From JBCDGZ01 sp038750655 (lineage in GTDB: Bacteria; Bacteroidota; Bacteroidia; Chitinophagales; Saprospiraceae): 39,151 nucleotides of DNA. The stretch covers positions 1-39,151 of the forward strand of contig JBCDGZ010000066.1 in NCBI GenBank assembly GCA_038750655.1, in the 5' to 3' direction. Position 1 is the stretch's first letter. Every line of letters starts with the position of its first letter. Below the pieces are notes generated by a model. That model searched no databases and was not told the origin of the DNA. It saw only the letters and a program-made list of their open reading frames with translations. Shown here in pieces: positions 6,626 to 13,914 of the stretch. The translations under genes and the position numbers were made by a program.

Positions 6626-7810
6626 ATGCAAAAGAAAGCCGAGCCATCTAATGCCCCTAGCTGGTGGGAAAGCGATGTCTTTCTCCCCATGTACGATGTC
6701 CTGATCATCGGAAGTGGCATTGTGGGGCTCAGCGCAGCACTCCATTTAGCAGCGTACAGTCCTCGACTGAAGGTCGCCGTTGTGGAGCGAGGCAGCCTGC
6801 CTCTAGGGGCCAGTACGCGCAATGCCGGCTTCGCCTGCTTCGGCAGCATGACGGAGCTGTTGGCGGATGCCGATCAACACTCCGAGGCGGCGATGCTGGG
6901 GCTGGTGGAGCGCCGCTGGCGCGGCCTGCAAGGGCTGCGCCAGCGCGTAGGAGAACAGGCGATGCATTATCAAGGTCTGGGCGGCTATGAAGTCTTTCGC
7001 CGTGGCGAGGAAGAAAGCTTCCAGCGCTGTGCCGATCAACTATCAGCCATCAATAAGCAACTGGCCAGCATCACCGGGCTACCGGAAACCTTTACGGTCG
7101 TTGATGAGCGAATCGAACAATTTGGCTTTCAAAGCGTCGAACATCTGATCCTAAACCGGGCGGAAGGCCAGCTGCACCCCGGCTTGATGATGAAAACCCT
7201 GCTAGGCAAAGCCCGCGCAGCTGGCGTCACCATCTTCAAAGGCTTTCCCGTCGACTGGATCGAGGAGCAAGAGCAACACCTCGTCCTCCACAGCCCCGAA
7301 GGGCTACGCCTCCAAGGCCAAAAGGTCCTAGTTGCCACCAATGGCTTCGCCAGCACCTTGCTGCCAGAGCTGGACCTGCAGCCCGTCCGCAACCAGGTGC
7401 TGATCACCCGACCCATCGCTGGCCTAAAGGTCCGAGCCTGCTTCCACTACGATCGGGGGTTCTACTACTTCCGCAACGTAGGTAACCGCCTGCTGATCGG
7501 CGGGGGCCGCCACCTACGGCCCGAGGAGGAACAAACGGATCAGCTGGGCCTAACCCCTCCCATTCAACAGGCCTTGCAGGCAATGCTTGACCAGATCGTT
7601 CTCCCAGAGCAGGCTTACGAGATAGAAGCACGGTGGAGCGGTATTCTTGGGGTAGGAGGGGAGAAGAAACCGATTGTCAAGCAAGTGGGCGAGCGCATTT
7701 TTGTGGCGGTTCGACTCGGGGGGATGGGCGTAGCCATCGGTACGCTGGTCGGAGAAGAAGGTGCCGAACTGTTATTGAACGGAGTTGCAACAACGAAGTC
7801 CGCGGATTGA
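6626..7810 (+). CDS. FAD-dependent oxidoreductase (DAO family)
   Basis: A 394-aa flavoprotein of the D-amino-acid oxidase/glycine oxidase fold. The dinucleotide-binding strand DVLIIGSGIVGLSAALHL (GxGxxG at about 29-34) is followed by the acidic strand end VAVVERG. GASTRNAGFACFGSMTEL is a signature of a Bacteroidota subgroup. The C terminus holds the second FAD contact (RWSGILGVGGEKKPIV...VAVRLGGMGVAIGT). Start ATG 6626 is preferred over ATG 6689 because relatives keep a short Trp-rich lead (SWWESDVFLP) before the FAD motif. The substrate cannot be told from sequence; amine or amino-acid oxidation is likely. The next gene follows 16 bases later. The coding region is markedly GC-richer than its surroundings. 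Confidence 0.85.
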   Translation: MQKKAEPSNAPSWWESDVFLPMYDVLIIGSGIVGLSAALHLAAYSPRLKVAVVERGSLPLGASTRNAGFACFGSMTELLADADQHSEAAMLGLVERRWRGLQGLRQRVGEQAMHYQGLGGYEVFRRGEEESFQRCADQLSAINKQLASITGLPETFTVVDERIEQFGFQSVEHLILNRAEGQLHPGLMMKTLLGKARAAGVTIFKGFPVDWIEEQEQHLVLHSPEGLRLQGQKVLVATNGFASTLLPELDLQPVRNQVLITRPIAGLKVRACFHYDRGFYYFRNVGNRLLIGGGRHLRPEEEQTDQLGLTPPIQQALQAMLDQIVLPEQAYEIEARWSGILGVGGEKKPIVKQVGERIFVAVRLGGMGVAIGTLVGEEGAELLLNGVATTKSAD

Positions 7811-7826
7811 GCGTTTATAATTTGTA

Positions 7827-9638
7827 ATGAAGAAGAGCTGTTTATATTTACTGATTGTTGGTTGCTGGCTATTGCTGGCTCCGCAGGGGCTCGCGCAGGT
7901 GCCTCCGGCTGCCGTGCAAGATACTAGCACCCAGCAAGATACGGTGAATAATAAGGTAATAGTTGACCATGCGGATTTGGGCGAATTTATCCAACGGGAT
8001 GATCGGCAATACCAAAAACTCAGCTCCAAGGGGCGGCAGGTGGAGCTGCGCCAGGGGAATACCTTTATGTACTGTGATACCGCAGTTATCGAAGAAAATA
8101 ATGTAACAGCGGTAGGCAACGTGATCATCCAGCAAGGGGATACGTTGAGTATTTTTTCTGACTCTCTAAGTTATCAGGGCAACGAAAAAATTGCCGATCT
8201 ATTTGGCGAGGTAGTCCTAGTCAACAAAGACCAAAAATTGTTTACTTCCCAGCTGCGCTACGATATGAATACCCGAATCGCTACTTACGATCAAGGGGCG
8301 GTACTGACCAATGATACCACACAACTGATTAGCAAAATCGGCTATTACCATATGAAAACCAATCAGGCTTACTTCAAGGATAGTGTGGTGGTTATCGATC
8401 CTGAAATGACGATCCGAACTGATAGCCTGCAATTCAATACCAAAACGCGGATCACTAATTTTGTCGGCCCCACTTTGATCAAGCAGGATTCGGCACAGAT
8501 TTATTGTGAAAGTGGATTCTATAATTCAGCAAAAAAAGAGGCGGAATTTACCCAAAATGCACAGTACCGAAAGGGGAACCAGGAGGCAACGGCTACGGTC
8601 ATCCGCTATAATGGGGCCGCCAAGGAGGTTATACTCGAAGGGGATGCCCGCCTGATAGAAGGGGCTAAGAAAGCCAATGCCGATCGCATTCGCTACCAGG
8701 AAGACAGCGAAATTACCCTATTGGAGGGCAATGCCCATTTTGAGGATGGGGCAGAGGTGATCGAGGCCGAGGAGATTCGCTATGATTCGAAAAATGAAGA
8801 CTTAAAAACCAGCGGCCGTTCCCAACTGAGTGATCCCCCTAATATTCTCATCGCTGACGAAATTGATTATGATGGTAAGCTGGGAAAGGCGAGGGGCGAT
8901 GTGATTTGGCAGGATACCGCAGAAAATACCACCATCTACTGCGACGTAGCAGATTATAACAAGGAAACAGATTTCCTCCTGGCCGTTGGCAACCGCCCAC
9001 TGTTTGTCTCGATAATCAATGAAGACAGCCTCTTCATGCGCTCTGATACTTTGATTGCTATGCGGGAAAATCCGGAAGACAGTGCTCGCACTATGCTGGC
9101 CATCACTGATGTACGCATCTTCAAAAGTGACTTGCAGGCCACCTGCGACTCGCTGAGCTACAGCATCCGAGATTCCTTGTTTCAGTTTTTTAAAGACCCG
9201 GTGGTCTGGTCGGACTCTTCCCAATTTACTGCCGACTCCATCCGGATGCAGCTGGCCAACAATAAGATTGATAAGATATTTATGCGGGAGAAATCCTTCA
9301 TCAACAATACCACCGATGAAATCTTTTTCAATCAGGTGAAGGGAAAATGGGTCACGGCTTTCTTTGCCCAGGACAGTATTCGCCGGGTGTTGGTAGAGGG
9401 CAATGCGGAATCGGTCTATTATGCGCAGGATGAGGTGGATGCCTATCTAGGGGTGAATACGACGATTTGTAGTCGGATGATGCTGTATTTTAAAAAGAAT
9501 AATGTCGATAATATCCTATTCTATACTGAGCCGAAAGGCAAGTTTATGCCGATGGAAAAGGCCCGCCATGAGGAGTTGAAGCTGGAAGGATTCCGATGGG
9601 AGAATAAGCGACGACCGAATAGTCCACAAGAATTATAA
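7827..9638 (+). CDS. OstA/LptA-like organic-solvent-tolerance family protein
   Basis: A 603-aa exported protein with signal peptide MKKSCLYLLIVGCWLLLAPQGLAQ. The body consists of repeated short beta-strand units typical of the LptA/OstA jelly-roll: GNTFMYCDTAVIEENNVTAVGNVIIQQGDTL, then similar turns through about residue 540. Proteins of this class bridge or shuttle lipopolysaccharide across the periplasm to LptD. At 603 residues it is far longer than E. coli LptA (about 185), as is usual for the OstA-like proteins of Bacteroidota, implying an extended multi-repeat groove. It lies 16 bases after the oxidoreductase and may be co-transcribed. Confidence 0.8.
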   Translation: MKKSCLYLLIVGCWLLLAPQGLAQVPPAAVQDTSTQQDTVNNKVIVDHADLGEFIQRDDRQYQKLSSKGRQVELRQGNTFMYCDTAVIEENNVTAVGNVIIQQGDTLSIFSDSLSYQGNEKIADLFGEVVLVNKDQKLFTSQLRYDMNTRIATYDQGAVLTNDTTQLISKIGYYHMKTNQAYFKDSVVVIDPEMTIRTDSLQFNTKTRITNFVGPTLIKQDSAQIYCESGFYNSAKKEAEFTQNAQYRKGNQEATATVIRYNGAAKEVILEGDARLIEGAKKANADRIRYQEDSEITLLEGNAHFEDGAEVIEAEEIRYDSKNEDLKTSGRSQLSDPPNILIADEIDYDGKLGKARGDVIWQDTAENTTIYCDVADYNKETDFLLAVGNRPLFVSIINEDSLFMRSDTLIAMRENPEDSARTMLAITDVRIFKSDLQATCDSLSYSIRDSLFQFFKDPVVWSDSSQFTADSIRMQLANNKIDKIFMREKSFINNTTDEIFFNQVKGKWVTAFFAQDSIRRVLVEGNAESVYYAQDEVDAYLGVNTTICSRMMLYFKKNNVDNILFYTEPKGKFMPMEKARHEELKLEGFRWENKRRPNSPQEL

Positions 9639-9665
9639 GCGTTTTTCGGAAGTAGTAAAAGTTTT

Positions 9666-9673
9666 TATTTTTG
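9666..9673 (+). promoter_or_regulatory. -7 promoter element for the BatE-like gene
   Basis: TATTTTTG matches TAnnTTTG and is followed by CAGGG. The predicted start near 9678 leaves a leader of about 20 bases before ATG 9700. The -33 region is only T-rich. Confidence 0.45.
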
Positions 9674-9699
9674 CAGGGAATTACCAAATCGAAGCGACC

Positions 9700-10449
9700 A
9701 TGAGATCACTGGTTTTGTTGCTATTTTTTTGTCTGATCACCCTTGCTGGCTACGCCCAGCAGGAGCAGTTTGAAGCAGCCAACCAACGCTACAATGAGGG
9801 AGCATACACCGAGGCGGCTCAACAATACGAAGCCTTAATCGAAGTGGGCTTCCATTCGCCTGAGCTGCATTACAATTTGGGCAACAGCTATTACAAGCAA
9901 AGGGCCTACGGCCGCGCCGTTCTCCACTACGAAAGGGCCCTCCTGCTTCGCCCCGGCGATGCCGACATCCGCCATAACTTGCAAGAAGTTCAAAGTCGCC
10001 TCAAAGACGACATCGAAGAGTTGCCCGCCTTTTTTCTGGCCGAATGGTGGGGCGGGCTGCGGCAGGCTGCCTCCGTAGGGGCCTGGAGCTTCCTGAGTAT
10101 CCTGATGATCTGGCTGGCCGTTGTCGGCGGCTACTTCTGGCTGAACGGTAAAGAGCGCCAAATTCGGAAGTACGGCTTTCTGGCTGGCCTGGCCTTCTTC
10201 TTGCTCAGCCTCCTCAGCTTCTCGCTGGCCTTCAGCCAACACCAGCTGAATCAGGACAGTGGGCAGGCCGTCGTCCTGGAAGCCAGCATCCCACTCCGCT
10301 CTGCGCCCGACGCCGAAAGTACCGCTCTACTGGACCTCCATGAAGGGACCAAGGTAGACATCCTCGATCAGATCGGAGAGTGGTATAAAATTAACCTCGC
10401 CAATGGGGATCAGGGCTGGCTGCCTTTCTCGGCAGTGGAAAAGATCTAA
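9700..10449 (+). CDS. BatE-like TPR and SH3 domain membrane protein
   Basis: A 249-aa protein: signal peptide at about 1-19 (ending GYAQ), two to three tetratricopeptide repeats at about 22-100 (ELHYNLGNSYYKQRAYGRAVLHYERALLLRPGDADI is unmistakable TPR), two transmembrane helices at about 128-148 and 160-182, and a C-terminal bacterial SH3 domain at about 190-249 (IPLRSAPDAES...GEWYKINLANGDQGWLP). This architecture matches BatE of the Bacteroidota aerotolerance (Bat) operon, but no batABCD genes are adjacent, so the assignment rests on domain order only. The TPRs and SH3 should face the periplasm. Confidence 0.8.
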   Translation: MRSLVLLLFFCLITLAGYAQQEQFEAANQRYNEGAYTEAAQQYEALIEVGFHSPELHYNLGNSYYKQRAYGRAVLHYERALLLRPGDADIRHNLQEVQSRLKDDIEELPAFFLAEWWGGLRQAASVGAWSFLSILMIWLAVVGGYFWLNGKERQIRKYGFLAGLAFFLLSLLSFSLAFSQHQLNQDSGQAVVLEASIPLRSAPDAESTALLDLHEGTKVDILDQIGEWYKINLANGDQGWLPFSAVEKI

Positions 10450-10464
10450 GGGGCTTTAGCCCCC
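10450..10464 (+). other. Hairpin right after the BatE-like stop codon
   Basis: GGGGCT (10450-10455), TT, AGCCCC (10458-10463). It is strong and GC-rich but not followed by a T-run, so termination is uncertain. Confidence 0.35.
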
Positions 10465-10553
10465 TAGGATCACCGCTCAAAAAAAGGCAATGTTTTTGCA
10501 TACAAGTGCTTAAGGATCATCCACTTACCCGGTGACCACGTAAAGCCAAGTAT

Positions 10554-11225
10554 ATGCCAGAGCATTCTGACTTCATCAACTCCTTTTTCCGGGTACTCAA
10601 TCAACAAGGCAAATATGCCTTTTTCGACTATCAATTGACGGGCTCGCCAAGGTTGAACAGCATCGCTCATTATGATTTGCTGATTCAACCCGACGATCTT
10701 AATCCGGTTCTGCAGCAGCTCAATGCCTTTGAGGAAATTACGGGACTAAGCTTGACGGCTCGCTTTAGCCATTCACAAGCACTGATTAATTTCAAGAAGG
10801 GGGACCTTTTGAAGATCAATTTTACCCATCGCTTCCTCTACAAGTCCCTGATCTACCTGGATGCCACAGAAGTCATGGCCTGTAATACCTTTAACCCGTT
10901 CAAGGGGTATTTCCAACCGTCCATAGAACACCTCTTTGAATTTGCTATACTACGCCATTATCTTCGCTTTGAGGGGTGGAACGAAGAATTACTGGCCTTT
11001 TTTAGAGATTTTCATGTGCTGATCAAAGAAGATTTGATCGACTCGTTCAACAGTAGATACGGAACATTTTTTCGGGATTTGGAAAGCATCGCCGATTTTG
11101 ATGCCGAGGCCCGAAATTCCATCATGCAGCGCCTGAAGGCCCTGCCGGCCAATCAATTCCTGAATAGCATCAATGTGCGCTGGCACAACTTTATGGGTTT
11201 TGTTCGGGAGGCGAAGATCATCTGA
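10554..11225 (+). CDS. Protein of unknown function, possible nucleotidyltransferase-like fold
   Basis: A 223-aa soluble protein with no signal peptide or membrane segment. The N-terminal 110 residues alternate helices and strands (ARQ-free: NQQGKYAFFDYQLTGSP... SIAHYDLLIQPDDLNPVL), loosely like a minimal nucleotidyltransferase fold, but the paired Asp motif is not clear. The C-terminal half is mostly helical (HLFEFAILRHYLRFEGWNEEL...), with a conserved-looking YFQPSIEHLFEF segment. No family is recognised with confidence. It stands alone on the forward strand, convergent with the ribosomal genes, whose terminator begins 17 bases after its stop. Confidence 0.7.
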   Translation: MPEHSDFINSFFRVLNQQGKYAFFDYQLTGSPRLNSIAHYDLLIQPDDLNPVLQQLNAFEEITGLSLTARFSHSQALINFKKGDLLKINFTHRFLYKSLIYLDATEVMACNTFNPFKGYFQPSIEHLFEFAILRHYLRFEGWNEELLAFFRDFHVLIKEDLIDSFNSRYGTFFRDLESIADFDAEARNSIMQRLKALPANQFLNSINVRWHNFMGFVREAKII

Positions 11226-11241
11226 TAGGCTGAAAAAACAA

Positions 11242-11267
11242 AAGCCTCAACCGGGCGGTTGAGGCTT
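11242..11267 (-). terminator. Intrinsic terminator of the rplU-rpmA operon
   Basis: Stem AAGCCTCAACC (11242-11252) / GGTTGAGGCTT (11257-11267). Read on the reverse strand it is followed by TTTTGTTTTTT, so it serves the reverse operon; the forward side is A-rich. Confidence 0.8.
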
Positions 11268-11306
11268 AACAACAAAAAATATAAAGCTATGAAAACTAAA
11301 ACTATT

Positions 11307-11933
11307 TTATTCTTCTTCAGAGGAGGAAGCGACAACCTTGCCACCGTCTAATTCATCTTGCCATACTTTCAGCTTTTCCCACTCTCCATCAGCGGCCATT
11401 TTAGCTTGCGCTGGCCAAGTCGTTGGATCGTGAGAAGCGAAGCGGCTTCCGGCTTCCTCGAGTATTTTTTTGACTGCCACTGCATCGGCAGCAGCTAACT
11501 GGGCAAAACTTTTTATGCCCGCATCATTCAATAATTGCTCAATTTTCGGGCCAATTCCCTCGATAGCTTTGAGGTCATCAGCTTGACTAACTTCAGGTTC
11601 TGCAGCAGCAGGAGCGGCTGATGCCGCTTTTGGAGCTACTTTCTTAGCACCTGGAAGATCAGCAACTGTTTCTTCTACATCAAACGGAATAATGCTAACA
11701 AAAGTTCTGTTTAAACGCTTTTTCTTAAAAGCAACTTTTCCTGGCTTGAGTGCGTAGATCGTGAAGTCTTTACCCATTCCTACGTTCTCTCCCGGATGAA
11801 ACTTGGTGCCTCTTTGGCGGATAATGATGTTTCCGGCTTTTGCAGTTTGGCCTCCAAATAACTTCACGCCTAGTCTTTTACTCTTACTATCCCGTCCGTT
11901 ATCTGAACTACCAACTCCTTTTTTATGTGCCAT
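11307..11933 (-). CDS. rpmA: Ribosomal protein L27 with C-terminal helix-hairpin-helix extension
   Basis: Residues 1 to about 86 are a normal bL27 (MAHKKGVGSSDNGRDSKSKRLGVK..., AGNIIIRQRGTKFHPGENVGMGKDFTIYALKPG), a large-subunit protein near the peptidyl-transferase centre. Usual bL27 is about 85-90 aa; this one is 208. After an Ala/Pro/Lys linker (about 93-118) comes a helix-hairpin-helix domain, DDLKAIEGIGPKIEQLLNDAGI (119-140), a helical segment (AADAVAVKKILEEAGSRF), the string DPTTWPAQAKMAADGEW and an acidic tail SSSEEE. From memory, a similar HhH tail is found on bL21 of many Bacteroidota; here bL21 is of ordinary length and the tail is on bL27. The frame is continuous, so this is a true fusion in the sequence. 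Confidence 0.93.
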   Translation of the reverse strand: MAHKKGVGSSDNGRDSKSKRLGVKLFGGQTAKAGNIIIRQRGTKFHPGENVGMGKDFTIYALKPGKVAFKKKRLNRTFVSIIPFDVEETVADLPGAKKVAPKAASAAPAAAEPEVSQADDLKAIEGIGPKIEQLLNDAGIKSFAQLAAADAVAVKKILEEAGSRFASHDPTTWPAQAKMAADGEWEKLKVWQDELDGGKVVASSSEEE

Positions 11934-12014
11934 TTTAAGAAAGTTTTTACAATTTAAAAAATTTAAGGCGAAAAAAAAACCATTTTGGGCCTAATCACCT
12001 CTGAAAATACGAAA

Positions 12015-12326
12015 TTAGGCGGTGATTGTGTCAATTTTAATCTTGGTGAAAGATTGACGATGCCCGTTTTTGACTTTATAGCCTTTGCGACGTTTTTTCT
12101 TGAATACGATAACCTTATCGCCTTTCTGATGACCCAGGACAGTCGCGCTGACCTTGGCGGAGCCAATTACCGGCTTGCCCAGCTGGACATTACCGTCATT
12201 GTCAATCAAATGTACCTGGTCAAAGGATACATTGTCGCCTTCTGATGCCGCTAGCTGGTGGACGAAGAGCTCCTGGCCTTCCTCAACTTTGAACTGCTGA
12301 CCAGCTATGGTTACAATTGCAAACAT
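12015..12326 (-). CDS. rplU: Ribosomal protein L21
   Basis: A 103-aa bL21 with typical start MFAIVTIAGQQFKVEEGQ and C-terminal KKKRRKGYKVKNGHRQSFTKIKI, the RNA-binding signature of the family. It is of ordinary bacterial length, with no extension. It is first gene of the rplU-rpmA operon; rpmA begins 81 bases later. A consensus promoter lies about 50 bases upstream. Confidence 0.96.
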   Translation of the reverse strand: MFAIVTIAGQQFKVEEGQELFVHQLAASEGDNVSFDQVHLIDNDGNVQLGKPVIGSAKVSATVLGHQKGDKVIVFKKKRRKGYKVKNGHRQSFTKIKIDTITA

Positions 12327-12376
12327 TTTCTAAGAACGTTTTGGCGGATTAAATAAATGGATTTTAAAACAGAACG

Positions 12377-12408
12377 CAAAGGTATGATTTATATCGGATT
12401 TGTACAAA
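12377..12408 (-). promoter_or_regulatory. Consensus promoter of rplU-rpmA with overlapping palindrome
   Basis: On the reverse strand: TTTG (12408-12405), 20 bases, TACCTTTG (12384-12377). The -33 box sits inside a perfect 16-bp palindrome GGATTTGTACAAATCC (12396-12411). Confidence 0.7.
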
Positions 12409-12514
12409 TCCTTTTTTCCATTTATTTGCTTGCCGGACTTTCAAAACGAGGCTGCTTTCGGAGGTATTTTATCTTCAACTATTAAGGTTGTGTTAAAATA
12501 TTCATGCATGTAGC

Positions 12515-13747
12515 TTAAATCAGATCACGCAGCCGGAATTGCCGTTTTATCTTCCGGCCATTTCGACGAATAACCAGCTTGATCTTTTTACCCACTCGAC
12601 CCTTCAGCTTCTTGTTAAGGTCTTGGAGCGAAAGCAAGCCAGTGGATAGCCAGTTGACCCTCACTACAATGTCTCCTTTCAATATTCCAGCCTCTTCGGC
12701 GGGCGATCCTTTGATCACCTCACTCACTCTAAACGTCGACAGGCGTTCTCCTGTTGCCATAAGTACCAGCCCACTTCTGTCGTACCGAATACGTTTATTA
12801 TAGTTTTTATTGGGTTTGAGGTACAGCTTTTCGTGAGTATAGTCAATGGTGAGGGTAAATCGATCAAGAAGGTTGTTGCCGACGATCCCGTTTCTGCCGT
12901 TCAGAAAGCTGGTATCGCGGTCCACGACCAGCTCCTGAAAATTGGTGATGGGCTGAGCGAAGGAAAAGTTGCCCAGGCTAATTTTTTCGATACGCGCCAG
13001 ATAGCCTTCCAGAAAACCGCCCAGGCCCATCCCGATGTTACCTTTAATATAAGTGGCGGGGAGTTGTAAGGCGGCATTGGTCTGCAAATGCAGCAGCAGC
13101 GATAAGCTGGCACCAGTATCAATGAGTAATTTCATCGGTTGGCTTTCCTCGCCATTGACGCTGACAGGGGCTTGTATGTAGGGTTTGTTTTTGATAATAT
13201 TAACCGGAACTTCGCTGCTTTTACCTTTGGGGACTTTGAAAACCTTGTGACGAATTAGGGTGATGTATTTCTTTTGGTAATCAATTTTGATCACAAATTG
13301 CCGAAAAAAATCGGCCCCCAGTATTCCGTGAATATCGGTACCGACGTATTCATCAAACTGGAAATAGTCTTTATCCAGCACCAGGATACTACTATGGGGA
13401 GAATCTACGCTGCCCATTTTAATACCTACATTTCTGACCAAGTACGCCACCAGCTCGGTGCGCATATCGGCCCCCATAATCCTAAACTCTCGTTCAAAGC
13501 GCATTTGCAGCATTGCTGCGATTTCTTTTTTGGTGAGAATCGTATACTCTGCGCCCGTGTCGAAGACGAATTTGACGGGGAAGGTGTTATTTAGGGTCAG
13601 CTGGACGATGATAAAATTATTGTGGTATTGGAAGGGAATCTCCACCCGTTTGCGTCCCCGCAGTATGTCGTAGGGCTTTATCTGAGCGTCCACTTCGGGC
13701 AGGAAGATGGAAAGCAACAAAAGAATAATAAACAGACTGCGCTTCAT
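12515..13747 (-). CDS. Exported retropepsin-like aspartyl protease with PDZ domain
   Basis: A 410-aa protein with signal peptide MKRSLFIILLLLSIFLPEVDA. Two aspartyl-protease half-sites are visible: VKFVFDTGAEYTIL at about 58-71 and MKLLIDTGASLSLLL at about 205-219, each with the DTG/A catalytic triad, so a single chain carries both lobes. A C-terminal PDZ domain at about 325-410 (STFRVSEVIKGSPAEEAGILKGDIVVRVN) likely binds substrate termini. Such periplasmic/secreted aspartyl protease-PDZ proteins are common in Bacteroidota; natural substrates are unknown. It is transcribed divergently from the GH65 gene with 167 bases between them. No clear TAnnTTTG box was found for it. Confidence 0.85.
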   Translation of the reverse strand: MKRSLFIILLLLSIFLPEVDAQIKPYDILRGRKRVEIPFQYHNNFIIVQLTLNNTFPVKFVFDTGAEYTILTKKEIAAMLQMRFEREFRIMGADMRTELVAYLVRNVGIKMGSVDSPHSSILVLDKDYFQFDEYVGTDIHGILGADFFRQFVIKIDYQKKYITLIRHKVFKVPKGKSSEVPVNIIKNKPYIQAPVSVNGEESQPMKLLIDTGASLSLLLHLQTNAALQLPATYIKGNIGMGLGGFLEGYLARIEKISLGNFSFAQPITNFQELVVDRDTSFLNGRNGIVGNNLLDRFTLTIDYTHEKLYLKPNKNYNKRIRYDRSGLVLMATGERLSTFRVSEVIKGSPAEEAGILKGDIVVRVNWLSTGLLSLQDLNKKLKGRVGKKIKLVIRRNGRKIKRQFRLRDLI

Positions 13748-13914
13748 ACTCGTCCTTGTATGGTAAAAAACTTCGGTTGGATTTGGCGGTTAGACAGGGT
13801 AATTATTTTGTGTTAAGTCATGATAAATATATGATATTAATTTGCTTTTTAATATCTATGTCTTACAAAATTAACGGAAGTAAGATATTTTTAAAAACCC
13901 AAATCAATCACCTC

